DNA of 64,000 nucleotides from Sipunculus nudus (Eukaryota; Annelida; Sipuncula; Golfingiida; Sipunculidae). Numbering within the stretch: position 1 is the stretch's first letter; every line of letters starts with the position of its first letter. Of the stretch, positions 22,326 through 34,337 are shown one piece after another. A program made the position numbers and the translations under genes. The notes beneath the pieces were generated by a model. That model was not told the origin of the DNA. It ran no database searches and was given only the letters and a program-made list of their open reading frames with translations. The stretch is from contig CM049316.1 of the NCBI GenBank assembly GCA_026874595.1, positions 56,307,676-56,371,675 on the forward strand, written 5' to 3'.

Positions 22326-24458
22326 CTAAGGTGGCAGTAAAGATATCACCCTGTCCATAAGTTCTTGGTCCAACAGTTCTGGAAAAACCGGAAAAGGAAT
22401 TGGCTCAAACCTAGTGGAAGGTTTGTTTGTTGGTGGAGAATCCTCATGGCTACATGTTTCCGGGCTGATCCGTGCCTGGTATTTCTTGAGAATACTGCTT
22501 TTCCTCTCCTGGCATAGCAGTCGATCGTTTGATAGTTGCATAGACACTTTTTCACCTTTGTCCTGTTTCAATCCAGTTATCTCCTGCAGTCTGTCAAGAA
22601 ATCTACTGTTAACTACCCTCACAACAACCATCCTTTTACAGAATTCAGCGCTTCTCACCTCATCTTCAGTGAAGTTTCCTTGAACTGGCATGGCAGGGAG
22701 TTCAACAATTTCTTCAGACTGAGGGTCATATATATTCATTGATGGATATATATCTGTAAGTGCAGCAATTGAAGCAAAAAGTACTCCATGGTTCTTAGTA
22801 AGGTTAATGATCCCTTCAAAATCTGGGTAGGGTTTAACTGGGAGTTTGTTCCGTACTTCCCAGCAGTTCTTCCAAATATCATAATACAGGTCATTTTTTT
22901 TAGTGCGGATTATGATCCCCTTCTCCAACCCGTACCCATCCAGAGCTATACCGTTTCTTTCCGTCAGAAGGAACAACTGTTCTGAGGGGATCTCTTGGGA
23001 AAGTCTTCCGAGTTCACAAAGCGACCCAGCAGCAGGCTGGAAAAGAAAGAGATGAATTTTATCTCTCTCTGTCACTGCACAGATATAGCACTTTCCATTT
23101 TCACGAATGACAGAATCAACTGCTTTGTACCGATGGTCCAGCTCATGAACAGTTTTCACTCTTGCCCATTTCTTGGTTTCAAAATTGAAATCTTCGATGA
23201 CAAGCTTGTTGTATATGATTTCTCGCTCATTGAATAAACCTTTCAAGTTGTCATTCCATGATGCTTCTTTGGAGGCAAGTCTTTTCTTACCCCTGATGCG
23301 TTTGGTCTTCACCACCCCCAGACTAAATACCTTGTTAAGGGAACAAAAGAGACCACAGGGTGTAACTGATTCTGTTGGAGACTGCATTTCTGAATCTTGT
23401 GCAGGCAGAGAATATGATTCTTCTGTTGTTGTGTTCACCACAGTATAGCGCTGAAACAACTTGTTCCGCAGTATCACAATATCATACAGAGGGCCAAGAC
23501 CTACAGCATATAGTATGTCACTTCTTCCGATATACTTACTGGCTTTTCTTAGCTTTAACCACCTTTTGGTGCGTGGCCTGTATAACAGAAAACTTCCACA
23601 GGTTCTGAACGGCCCTGTATGGATGAAGACCTCTTCATCCAACAAATCAGAATGATTTACCGTATTCTTAGCTTTCTTATCAGTCTCCTTGTCCTGGGTT
23701 CCTTTGTCATGAACTAAGTCTTTACTGACTTCCATCACATTGTCTTCTGCAAAGTTAGCCACAGGCACCATGGGCACATGAATATTCATTGAAGGGGGTT
23801 CACTAGGGTCAAACTGAGAGTCCAAGGGATTTTGGTGCCCTGCAGCTTTGTAAGCTTTTTGGATATCATGTGTGTCATCAACTTCAGCCCAGCGACTTAA
23901 AAAAGTGCCCAGTTGATCTGTATCACAATGCTTTGCAATACCTCTCTGAAGCATCCACAGCAGATGTTCTGAAGGAACCATCAGCATCTCATCGCTATGT
24001 ATGAGGGTGTCATGGAAACGGCTGGTTACCGTGTGACTACAAACTTCCTCTACTTCTTCGAGGCTGTACCTGTCCGCGACCGCCCATGTCCATATGGAAT
24101 TCTGCAAACTGAGCTGATCAAGTAAAAAAGTTAAACAATGCTCCTCAATTTTCTGTATCAAGAACAAAGTGGATATATGTAGTAACTCTTGCACGTTGTC
24201 CTCGCTGACGGTTATATTCTCACCATAAATGGAACTGACGACCAATTTCAGAAGCTCAAAAGAGCTAATGTTTTCAGTCAAGTCAATCTCTGTTGAATCT
24301 TTTTCCTTGAAATCACCCAGGAACATTCGATCAAAGTATTTGCTACTCGCCGCCAGAACGCAGCGGTGTGCCACAACCTTTTCATGTCCAACCCTCAGTG
24401 TAGCATCACAGTAGGCACCTGCCTCTTGTTGCTGTTTAAGTAATGCTAACATCTTCAT
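22326..24458 (-). CDS. BTB-BACK domain protein (Kelch-like family, kelch repeats not evident)
   Basis: A 710-residue protein in one coding exon. Residues about 14-110 form a BTB/POZ domain with the usual CDATLRVG, AHRCVLAASSKYFDRMF and GDF-x-E features. Residues about 115-200 fit a BACK domain (NSIWTWAVADRY and the helices after it). Residues about 225-275 are an acidic/lysine-rich linker. The C-terminal 430 residues have beta-rich segments, but I cannot see the paired Gly and spaced Tyr/Trp of kelch repeats. Family members usually act as dimeric substrate adaptors for Cullin-3 ubiquitin ligases; that role is inferred. The first Met is supported by an in-frame TGA four codons upstream. A clear - strand acceptor (CTTCTCTTTTCAG, + strand 24506-24518) lies in the 5' leader, so at least one untranslated exon lies upstream. 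Confidence 0.9.
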   Translation of the reverse strand: MKMLALLKQQQEAGAYCDATLRVGHEKVVAHRCVLAASSKYFDRMFLGDFKEKDSTEIDLTENISSFELLKLVVSSIYGENITVSEDNVQELLHISTLFLIQKIEEHCLTFLLDQLSLQNSIWTWAVADRYSLEEVEEVCSHTVTSRFHDTLIHSDEMLMVPSEHLLWMLQRGIAKHCDTDQLGTFLSRWAEVDDTHDIQKAYKAAGHQNPLDSQFDPSEPPSMNIHVPMVPVANFAEDNVMEVSKDLVHDKGTQDKETDKKAKNTVNHSDLLDEEVFIHTGPFRTCGSFLLYRPRTKRWLKLRKASKYIGRSDILYAVGLGPLYDIVILRNKLFQRYTVVNTTTEESYSLPAQDSEMQSPTESVTPCGLFCSLNKVFSLGVVKTKRIRGKKRLASKEASWNDNLKGLFNEREIIYNKLVIEDFNFETKKWARVKTVHELDHRYKAVDSVIRENGKCYICAVTERDKIHLFLFQPAAGSLCELGRLSQEIPSEQLFLLTERNGIALDGYGLEKGIIIRTKKNDLYYDIWKNCWEVRNKLPVKPYPDFEGIINLTKNHGVLFASIAALTDIYPSMNIYDPQSEEIVELPAMPVQGNFTEDEVRSAEFCKRMVVVRVVNSRFLDRLQEITGLKQDKGEKVSMQLSNDRLLCQERKSSILKKYQARISPETCSHEDSPPTNKPSTRFEPIPFPVFPELLDQELMDRVISLLPP

Positions 24459-24505
24459 TTCGTATGAGGCTCAACTTCCCCTGGGAACCAGTTTGTCAGA
24501 GGTTT

Positions 24506-24518
24506 CTGAAAAGAGAAG
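24506..24518 (-). promoter_or_regulatory. Splice acceptor in 5' UTR of the BTB gene
   Basis: On the - strand the sequence reads CTTCTCTTTTCAG|AAACC, 47 bases before the ATG. The upstream exon was not located. Confidence 0.6.
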
Positions 24519-27500
24519 TAACCATTTTTATCTGTGGTATGACGTCTGATATAGAATTAACATCCAAACACATAAAATGTGTTTTTGATAGGAATATTCA
24601 ATCTATCTAAAGGACATCACATAAGTTCTTTCAGTTATCATTTTATCTTAAATATAATTAACAATAAGAACTGTTTCACATATTACAATTAAAGCCTTCT
24701 GATTTACATAACATTAGTTCTTTTTATCACCCAGAAAGCAATGAAATTTGGCAATATATCTTTCACACATCAAACATTGCCACAGTTTTGCACTTAACTA
24801 TATCAGTGGGAGCAGAATTTTGAAATATTCTTGAAAATTTATGAAAGTCAATTAAAATGTCTTTACCAGTCCCCTTATCTGTATTTCCATTTGTAAGTTA
24901 CAGTGGTTTGTGTTCAGAAATACCCTCAATTTATCATGGAATCTCAGTTGTGCCTCAATTCCATAGTAAACATTGATCCCAGTATTTCAAAGTCCAGAAG
25001 TGATTAATGAGTGGGCAGGCTTTCAAGGATATTTTTATGGTCCAAGAGATTAGTGGGTAGTGAAAGGGTTTACTGGTAACTACATATTAGAACATGTAAC
25101 CTGGTGTTTGCAGTGAAAATTGATAGAGATTGTGTAGCAGTTTAGTTGTCATCATAGTCGATTCTAGGATAAGGCAGGTCTAACAGTTAATATCTGCAGA
25201 TGGAGTACTAATGGAAAGTGGAATGAGTTATGGAAACAGCTGCAGTTTCTATCTGTAGTATCTGGTTAACAAAGCAGAACAACCATAATTGTGCAAATAT
25301 GGAATATGTACAGTCATACCAATTATTATCCCCATTCCAAAATGTAATATCCACATTCAATGCATATGGAATGTTAGCCACACTGCTGATTGTATGCAAG
25401 CACTAACACATGAGAGGGAGTGACTATAGGTGCCACATTTTGGTAAAAGGAACTGCAGTATAAGAGTTTTATTTCTAGAACTCGATCACAATTCTTAATA
25501 ACTTTTTATATTTGTGTTAATTGCTTTGTTACACATTTTCTTTCCAGATTTACATAAATAATTACCAATAAATAAATTATAACAAACGTTTTCCAACAGT
25601 GTAATCTTGAATATGTGGGCTTGGGAGGGACACCTTTATTTTATAAAGTTGTCATCATCAAGAATTCCAACGTGCGTGTCGCATGTTAAGGTGGTTTCCC
25701 ATAAGTGCCTATCCGTATTCGGCATGCCTAATCCTTATGCAGTCCGCAGCCGCAAAGTTCATTTTCCATAAGACCATATGCGTACTCCTTAATCCGTGTT
25801 AATAAGGCGCTCAATGGCTGACAATTTTCTCTTTTTGTAAGCCATTTCACCATATATTTGTTGTACATGTCCAAATATTAGCGAAAAAGCTTTTGTTAAA
25901 TTGTTTAAATATATAATATATTTATATTTTCAATTCAATCAATACTTAATTATTATTATTTTACATGCAGTTTTGATGTTTACTTCTCAAGTATTTTGAA
26001 AACATGCAAGAGTATGTTAAAGAAACAACAACAAAATTCAACCAAATGCCAGTAAGGCAATATGTCTGGTTTACGAAAGACCAATATAAGAAATGACATT
26101 TATACAAGTGGAAATGGGAATTGTTTATACAGCATGGCCCGAATGGGAAAAATCTATTTAAAACCTGAAATTGACAAGGTGATTGTTAAGCGTAATGCAC
26201 TAAAATTACTCCTGGCAGTGTGCAGATATGGACTACACATACAGACTGAGTCCGCCACGAACAGACTCCATTTATCTGTGATATGGAGTCCAACCTTCTG
26301 GCGATGAGAGTTCACCCTGCGGTACATGGAGGGACCTGTAACTTGAAATACCACTGCTTGTTGTGTGATGGAGAAGCAATCTTTTATTTATATATAGAAA
26401 TAAACTTATTATGTATCAAATTAAATCGATATATCACCTTTATGTGCGCCTGTAAATGTTTTTTATCCTTTGAACTGCCTGGGTTCAGTTGTTGCATGTG
26501 CAACAGGACACCGCCGGAAAAGGAATCCCATGCAAATTAGGTGGGGAATCTATGCAAAAGAGGAATTCAGGGGGGCTTTCCAAGGAATGCCAGTGCCGTG
26601 CACTAGGATAGACCATATTTTCATAAGCATTCTGCCCATCATACATTGCGTGTTGTCAATGATGCTAATTTCCTATTGGATGTTCCAACTTGAAGGCTCC
26701 AGCGGCCGATGGAGACGAAGTAACATCTGACTTCATTCAGAGTAAGTGCCCATACTTTATTACATACTGATCATTCAGCAAAGGTTTTGGTCCTGATGGA
26801 GTCCAAGCATCTATAACAATAATAATATACATGTGGGGTTTGACTGGTGTCCTCATGTTACACAAGGCATATACATATCTAAGGGGTAAGTACAGATCCC
26901 TACAACCTTGTAGTATAGACTCTCCCTGCCAGAGGCTGCAGGGCTTGATCATTGTTCACTTCATATATCAGCGCTGCAAAACTGCAGCAAATACAGACTT
27001 AACTGCATTAAATGCGGCGGTATCCAGGACTCTGGATACCGCCGCATAAAAAGCTTCAGAGTAAACTGGAGAACTTCAAACCCTTGTCGGGAAAAAAATC
27101 GTGTAAAATCAAATAGTGCGTTTATTACAAGGAAACTTTAAGTAATCTAAGGGAGATATAGTACTTTATTCGAATGACCAAGAAATTCAGCTAAATATTA
27201 TGTTTTAGTATGTAAACAAGACTCACTTTTAATACTTTGCAACCCTTGCGCTTGAAACTGTCTCAGAATCTGAAACAATGAACTACGTGACCTTTGCTCG
27301 CTGAGCCAACAAGGCCCGTTACCACTGGTTACACAGGCGGCTGCCGGCCAGCCGTGGCTGGGGGAAAAACCCAGAGCAGACATCGTTCCCCGTGTATCAC
27401 CGTTTATTAGGATAATGCATATTCTTCTAATCAACATTTAAAGTGGACAAACACTAAGTGGTATGTTATATGCGTATTTGATAAGAATATCTTTATTTCT

Positions 27501-28260
27501 TAACGAATACAATATTTTCAGACGAAATATAAGAATTTAATTGTCATGTGGAATGTCTCCAGTTTCCTCAAAGCATCTTCTAGGGCTCTCGCACAGCGTA
27601 GCGTAGTAAGAGAGGACGGGTGCTAGGGCTAATACAGACTATGCATGCAGATGAACGGAAACGGCAAAGTAAAAAAGTCTACAAAGCGATTTTTGCGGAC
27701 TTCGCAATCATGGAAAATCACCTTCAGTGTGTTTTGCTTAAAATAAATATAGACTGAAGCGACTTATGCCACATTCGACGCTTGACACTTTACGCGCGCG
27801 TTACAGTGTTCTAGACTTTTCACATTACATGGTATTGCCACTATTGGTAAACTGAACAGGAGTTAGTAGAAAACAACTGACATGTTAAGTACTGCTGAAA
27901 AACGGGAACAAAGCAACGATAAATCATAAAACATTAACAGTTTTAAGAGTCTTAGACTATATCCCCGACCTCCTCCAAGATATACGCACTTGTATAATGG
28001 GCATGATCATCAGTTCAATGCAGCCATTTTCAGGAAACCAAGCGGGCGATAATGTAGTAAGAGGGGTGGGGGCTTGATCAACCAGCCTCCATGCAGGACC
28101 GAAACCTATATGCCACATGACCAAAAATTACTTTCTGTATGGAGAATGCTGGGTGCGGGTAGACTGGCACCCAGCACACAATACCGCAATGCTGAAAGCA
28201 GCGGGAAAGTTAACAGGTTACAGAGTCCTATTGACATTAATAAATCTTGTCACATGAAGT
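24519..28260. other. Non-genic stretch; probably intron and upstream region of the BTB gene
   Basis: It is AT-rich to about 27000, with short open frames that look decayed near 26000-26700. A 16-bp perfect hairpin lies at 27012-27047. A GC-richer part (about 27240-27440) might hold an untranslated first exon on the - strand, but no clear donor is seen. Confidence 0.35.
27012..27047. repeat. Perfect 16-bp inverted repeat with 4-base loop
   Basis: ATGCGGCGGTATCCAG, loop GACT, then its exact reverse complement. The GC-rich stem stands out in AT-rich surroundings. Confidence 0.85.
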
Positions 28261-28484
28261 TATCCGGCGGTGTGACTATTTACCGTCCGGGACGTCCGAC
28301 ACCGTCCGGGACATAGCTGTACCGCCCGGGTCACTAAGACACCGTCCCAGACACGTACCAGAATAAGCTTAAACGTTGTTTTATATATCTTTTTTCCCTA
28401 GCAATTATATTATTAATGTATCCACAGTTAATCAGTTAATTGCATTCTATTTCATAAGTTAAGGATATTAACAGGCGCGGTCCC

Positions 28485-28580
28485 GGGGTGGGGGGGGGGG
28501 AGGGGGGGGGGGGGGGGGGGGGGTTGGCAGGTGGGAATTCGGGGGTTTGGAGGTCGAGACCCCCCCCCCCCCCCCCCCCC
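28485..28580. repeat. Long G run followed by long C run
   Basis: Runs of G (28491-28523, interrupted once by A) and of C (28561-28580) are separated by about 40 bases. They can form G-quadruplex or hairpin structures and are also a common site of assembly error. Confidence 0.85.
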
Positions 28581-28594
28581 ATTTGCCAGTCTAA

Positions 28595-29030
28595 CGGATG
28601 GACGGACGACGGACAATGGACTCAGAGGACTTATTTTCAGCTGAGCTAAAAATCAAGGTGGTTTCACAAGTCTGCAGGAACTGACTGAAGAAACACTCCA
28701 TGATCAATATGCATGCAAAGAATCACGGCAATCAATGCATTAGTTATTCAGATACTGGAGCTTTTGTATCAAATTTTTAATTATTCTGGGGATATATACG
28801 AGCCCCATAGCTAAGAAGATATTGGTAACAGAAACCTAATATCAGGTTTCAGAGGATATAGTTCATGGACCTTCCTGGATGTCAAGTAAGAAGATTCTAG
28901 GTCCAATGGTTACTATTTGTGCCCTGTTTACAGATGACCGCTTCATTTGAAGGTCTCAAAAATAGAGAAAAATTTGTGTATAAATTTGAAAAATTACAGG
29001 TGGCGCCACCAGTCTGTTGAAACTATTGAT
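28595..29030 (-). repeat. Fragments of the AGCTCAGCTGAC family, reversed
   Basis: Ends with CAGCTGAGCTAAAAATC near 28640-28656. The following sequence includes family phrases and a GGTGGCGCCACC at about 29000. Confidence 0.5.
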
Positions 29031-29094
29031 ATTGAAACACTCCATGATAAATATGCATGCAAAGAATCATTAGAACAGTTACTACAATAACATG

Positions 29095-29322
29095 TTAACA
29101 CGACCTGTCTCCAGCAGATTTCACCGAGCACGACTGTGAAGTTCGACGGACGTCCGAGGTCCATTTTTCGTGAAAATGCTCCGTGAATGCCTGCTCTTCC
29201 TCCGCTTTTAGCCGGAAACATATTTCTCTGACCAGCCTTCTGTTCACCGATTTGCAGTGTATTTCGTTGATCATCGCTGCCCTCAAGGCTTCGTCAAGAT
29301 CATGTATATCAAACGGCGCCAA
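29095..29322 (-). CDS. Unassigned open frame, possible exon
   Basis: About 75 open codons with GC-richer composition than the surroundings. The product is charged (for example VREICFRLKAEEEQAF) and ends near a weak - strand donor (GAGACAG|GTCGTG). I do not recognise it. It could be an exon of a gene on the - strand, or chance. Confidence 0.2.
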   Translation of the reverse strand: MAPFDIHDLDEALRAAMINEIHCKSVNRRLVREICFRLKAEEEQAFTEHFHEKWTSDVRRTSQSCSVKSAGDRSC

Positions 29323-29404
29323 TACACGCCAATACAGACAAATATGACTATTAATAATACTAATAATGAGACTATTATTCTTTTTTAAAAATCTGCTTGA
29401 TATA

Positions 29405-32220
29405 AAAAATGTTATAAAATTTTAAATACGCTAAACAACCCATCGGGTTTGGTATCAACAGAAAGTTCTTTTCACATGCAGGTAGTCACATTTTATTATA
29501 AATTTTAGAGAGGCATAGTGAGCGTTTTAGAGCAGTCAGGTACGACTGTTATTCATTTATTTTAATTTCGCGTGAATTTTAAAGTGTCATAAAATTTTAA
29601 ATACGCTAAACAACCCATTAAGTATGGTATCAACGGAAATACTTTTTACTGGTAGTCACATGGTATGAATTTTAGAGTGGCACAAGTGAGCGTTTTAGAG
29701 CAGTCAGATACGACTATTATTCATTTTTTTTTAATTTAGCATGAATTTTAAAGTGTCATAAAATTTTGAATACGCTTAACAACCAATTAAGTTTGGTATT
29801 CACGGAAAGTGCTTTTTACTGGTAGTCACATGGTATGAATATTAGAGTGACACAAGTGAGCGTTTTAGAGCAGTCAGATACGACTATTATTCATTTTTTT
29901 TTTTAATTTAGCATGAATTTTAAAGTGTCATTACATTTTAAATACGCTAAACAACCCAATAAGTTTGATATCAACGGAAAGTTCTTTTCAGAGGTAGTCA
30001 CATGGTATGAATTTTAGAGTGGCACAAGTGAGCGTTTTAGAGCAGTCAAATACAACTTTTATTCAATTTTATTTTAATTTAGCGTGAATTTTAAAATGTT
30101 ATAAAATTTTAATTACGCTAAACAACCCATCAAGTTTGGTATCAACGGAAAGTACTTTTAACTGGTAGTCATATGGTATGAATATTAGAGTGGCACAAGT
30201 GAGCGTTTAGAGCAGTCAAATACGACTATTATTCAATTTTATTTTATTTTAGCGAAGAATTTTGAAGTGTTATAAAATTTTGATTACGCTTATCAACCCA
30301 TCAAGTTTGGTATCAACGGAAAGTACTTCTTACTGTTAGTTATATGGTATGAATTTTAGAGTGGCACAAGTGAGCGTTTTAGAGCAGTCAAATACGACTA
30401 TTATTCAAATGTTTTAATTAGCGTGAATTTTAGAGTATTATACATCTTCAAATAAGCTAAAAAACCCATCAAGTTTGGTATCAACAGAAAGTACTTTTCA
30501 CAGGTAGTCACATGGTATTAAATTTAGAGTGGCACAAGTGAGCGTTTTGGAGCAGTCAAATACAACTATTATTCAATTTTATTTTAATTTAGCGTGAATT
30601 TTAAAGTGTTATAAAATTTTAAATACGCTAAACAAGCCATCAACTTTGGTATCAACGGAAAGTACTTTTCACTGGTAGTTATATATTGTGAATTTTAGAG
30701 TGGCACAAGTATGCGTTTTAGAGCAGCCAAGTACGACTATTATTCATTTTTTTAATTTCGCGTGAATATTAGTGTATTATACATCTTTAAATACGCTAAA
30801 GAACCCATCAAGTTTGGTATTAACGGAAAGTACTTTTCACAGGTAGTCACATTGTATGAATATTAGAGTGGCACAAGTAAGCGTTTTAGAGCAGTCAAAG
30901 GCGACTATTATTCAATTTTATTTTAATTTAGCGTGAATTTTAAAGTGTTATAAAATTTTAATTACGCTAAGCAACCCATCAAGATTGGGATTAACGGAAA
31001 GTACTTTTCACAGGTAGTCACATAGTATGAATTTTAGAGTGGCACAAGTGACCGTTTTAGAGCAGACAGATACGACTATTACTAATTTATATTTAATTTC
31101 GCGTGAATTTTAAAGTGTTATATATCTTAAAATACGCTAAAGAACCCATCAAGTTTGGTATCAACGGTAAGTACTTTTCACTGGTATTTACATGGTATGA
31201 ATTTTAGAGTGGCACAAGTGAGCGTTTTAGAACAGTCATATACGACTATTATTCATTTTTTTTTAGTTTAGCGTGAATTTTAAAGTGTTATTAATCTTTA
31301 AATACGCTAAACAACCCACCAAGTCTGGTATAAACGGAAAGTACTTTTTACTGGTAGTGACATGGTATGAATTTTAGAGTGGAACAAGTGACTGTTTAAG
31401 AGCAGTCAGATACGACTATTATTCAATTTTATTTTAATGCGTGAATCTTAAAGTGTTATAAAATTTTAAATACGCTAAACATCCCTTTAAGTTTGGTATC
31501 AACGGAAAGTACTTTTCACTGGTAGTTATATGGTATGAATTTTAGAGTGGCACAAGTGACCGTTTTAGAGCAGTCAGATACGACTATTATTCATTTTTCT
31601 TTTTAATTTAACGTGAATTTTAAAGTGTCATAAAATGTTAAATACGCGAATCAACCCATCAAGTTTGGTATCAACGGAAAGTACTTTTCACTGGTAGTCA
31701 TATGGTATGAATTTTAGGGTGGCACAAGTCAGCGTTTTAGAACAGTCAAATACGACTATGATTCAATTTTATTTTAATTTAGCGTGAATTTTAAAGTGAT
31801 ATAAAATTTTAATTACGCTAAAGAACCCATCAAGTTTGGTATCAACGGAAAGTATTTTTCAAAGGTAGTCACATAGTATGAATTTTAGAGTGGCACAAGT
31901 GACCGTTTTAGAGCAGTCAGATACGACTATTATTCATTTTTCTTTTTAATTTAGCGTGAATTTTAAAGTGTCATAAAATGTTAAATACGCTAAACAAACC
32001 ATCAAGTTTGGTATCAGCGGAAAGAACTTTTCACTGGTAGTTATATGGTATGAAATTTAGAGTGGCACAAGTGAGCGTTTTAGAACAGTCAAATACGACT
32101 TTTATTCAAATTTTTTAATTTAGCGTGAATTTTAAAGTGTCATAAAATGTTAAATACGCTAAAGAACCCATCAAGTTTGGTATCAACAGAAAGTACTTCT
32201 CACAGGTAGTCACATGGTAT
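29405..32220. repeat. ~170-bp satellite array, about 16-17 copies
   Basis: Head-to-tail copies with the shared phrases 'gtgaattttaaagtgt', 'acgctaaacaacccat', 'tggtatcaacggaaag' and 'agcgttttagagcagtc'. The last phrase starts at about 29521, 29689, 29859, 30031 and 30202, and continues at roughly 170-bp steps to about 32075. The array is cut inside a unit at 32220 by the next array. No coding potential is seen. Confidence 0.95.
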
Positions 32221-34205
32221 CCTCCTTTCTCTCCTTTCTGTCCTTCTCCTTTGTCAGCCTCTTCTCCTCCTTTCTCTCCTTTCTCTCCTCCTCCTTTCTC
32301 TCTTTCTAATTTCTCTCCTTTCTCTCCTTCTCCTTTGCCAGCCTCTCTTCCTCCTTTCTCTCCTTTCTCTCCTTCTCCTTTGCCAGCCTCTCTTCCTCTT
32401 TTCTCTCCTTTCTCTCCTTCTCCTTTGCCAGCCTCTCCTCCTCCTTTCTCTCCTTTCCCTCCTCCTCCTTTCTCTCTTTCTAATTTCTCTCCTTTCTCTC
32501 CTTCTCCTTTGCCAGCCTCTCTTCCTCCTTTCTCTCCTTTCTCTCCTTCTCCTTTGCCAGCCTCTCCTCCTACATTCTCTCCTTTCACTTCTCCTCATTT
32601 CTCTCTTTCTCCTTTCTCTCCTTTCTGTCCTTCTCATTTGCCAGCCTCTCCTCCTCCTTTCTCTCCTTTCTGTCCTTCTCCTTTGCCAGCCTCTCCTCCT
32701 CCTTTCTCTCCTTTCTCTCCTTCTCCTTTGCCAGCCTCTCTTCCTCTTTTCTCTCCTTCTCCTTTGCCAGCCTCTCTTCCTCCTTTCTCTCCTTTCTCTC
32801 CTTCTCCTTTGCCAGCCTCTCCTCCTCCTTTCTCTCCTTTCTCTCCTTCTCCTTTGCCAGCCCCTCCTCCTACATTCTCTCCTTTCCCTCCTTCTCCTTT
32901 GCCAGCCTCTCTTCCTCCTTTCTCTCCTTTCTCTCCTTCTCCTTTGCCAGCCTCTCCTCCTCCTTTCTCTCCTTTCTCTCCTTCTCCTTTGCCAGCCTCT
33001 CCTCCTACATTCTCTCCTTTCCCTCCTTCTCCTTTGCCAGCCTTTTTCCTCTTTTCTCTCCTTTCTCTCCTTCTCCTTTGCCAGACTCTCCTCCTCCTTT
33101 CTCTCCTTTCTCTCCTTCTCCTTTGCCAGCCTCTCTTCCTCTTTTCTCTCCTTTCTCTCCTTCTCCTTTGCCAGCCTCTCTTCCTCCTTTCTCTCCTTTC
33201 TCTCCTTCTCCTTTGCCAGCCTCTCCTCCTCCTTTCTCTCCTTTCTCTCCTTCTCCTTTGCCAGCCTCTCTTCCTCTTTTCTCTCCTTTCTCTCCTTCTC
33301 CTTTGCCAGCCTCTCCTCCTCCTTTCTCTCCTTCTCCTTTGCCAGCCTCTCTTCCTCCTTTCTCTCCTTTCTCTCCTTCTCCTTTGCCAGCCTCTCCTCC
33401 TCCTTTCCCTCCTTTCTCTCCTTCTCCTTTGCCAGCCTCTCCTCCTCCTTTCTCTCCTTTCTCTCCTTCTCCTTTGCCAGCCTCTCCTCCTACATTCTCT
33501 CCTTTCCCTCCTTCTCCTTTGCCAGCCTTTTTCCTCTTTTCTCTCCTTTCTCTCCTTCTCCTTTGCCAGCCTCTCCTCCTCCTTTCTCTCCTTTCTCTCC
33601 TTCTCCTTTGCCAGCCTCTCTTCCTCTTTTCTCTCCTTTCTCTCCTTCTCCTTTGCCAGCCTCTCTTCCTCCTTTCTCTCCTTTCTCTCCTTCTCCTTTG
33701 CCAGCCTCTCCTCCTCCTTTCTCTCCTTTCTCTCCTTCTCCTTTGCCAGCCTCTCTTCCTCTTTTCTCTCCTTTCTCTCCTTCTCCTTTGCCAGCCTCTC
33801 CTCCTCCTTTCTCTCCTTTCTCTCCTTCTCCTTTGCCAGCCTCTCTTCCTCTTTTCTCTCCTTTCTCTCCTTCTCCTTTGCCAGCCTCTCTTCCTCCTTT
33901 CTCTCCTTTCTCTCCTTCTCCTTTGCCAGCCTCTCCTCCTCCTTTCCTTCCTTTCTCTCCTTCTCCTTTGCCAGCCTCTCCTCCTACATTCTCTCCTTTC
34001 ACTCCTCCTCATTTCTCTCCTCCTCCTTTCTCTCCTATCTCTCCTCACTCTCCTCCTCCTTTCTTTCTTCCTCCTTTCACTCCTGTCCTTTCTCTCCTCC
34101 TCCTTTTTTCTTTCTCCTTTCCCTCCTTTCTCTGTTCCTCCTTTCTCTCCTTTCACTCCTTTCTCTCCTCCTACTTTTTCCCTTCCTCCTTTCTCTCCCA
34201 AAAGC
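32221..34205. repeat. 42-bp polypyrimidine minisatellite (about 46 units)
   Basis: The basic unit is 'cctcctttctctccttt' followed by 'ctctccttctcctttg' and 'ccagcctct', 42 bp in all. Because 42 is a multiple of three and the unit lacks stops in most frames, long open frames appear on both strands. A higher-order period of about 486 bp is visible: the variant 'gcctttttcctctttt' recurs at about 33041 and 33527 with the same order of variant units behind each. The strand is almost purely pyrimidine, so triplex (H-DNA) formation is plausible. Confidence 0.95.
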
Positions 34206-34219
34206 ATTATAAGACTTAC

Positions 34220-34337
34220 CTGTGGTGTTCCTTGGCCAGACCGTTCACGTATGGCTGAGAAACGTTGGCGACAGACAGACACACATACACACTCAGACTC
34301 GACCGAAAATATGATAGCTGCTCCTTTGAAGGGCCAA
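34220..34337 (-). other. Possible exon with consensus splice sites
   Basis: On the - strand an acceptor (TTACCGTAG) and a perfect donor (CACAG|GTAAGT) bound 118 bases. Another - strand donor (ACATCAG|GTAGGC) lies at 34388/34387, so two consecutive exons of a - strand transcript are possible. One frame is open through both with matching phase. The product is not recognised. Confidence 0.25.

Noticed and set aside
22346-24414. Several + strand open frames opposite the BTB gene
   Set aside because: They are shadows of the long - strand coding frame, with no domain or splice support.
29405-32220. CRISPR-like regular repeats
   Set aside because: Units are about 170 bp and repeat throughout without unique spacers; this is a satellite.
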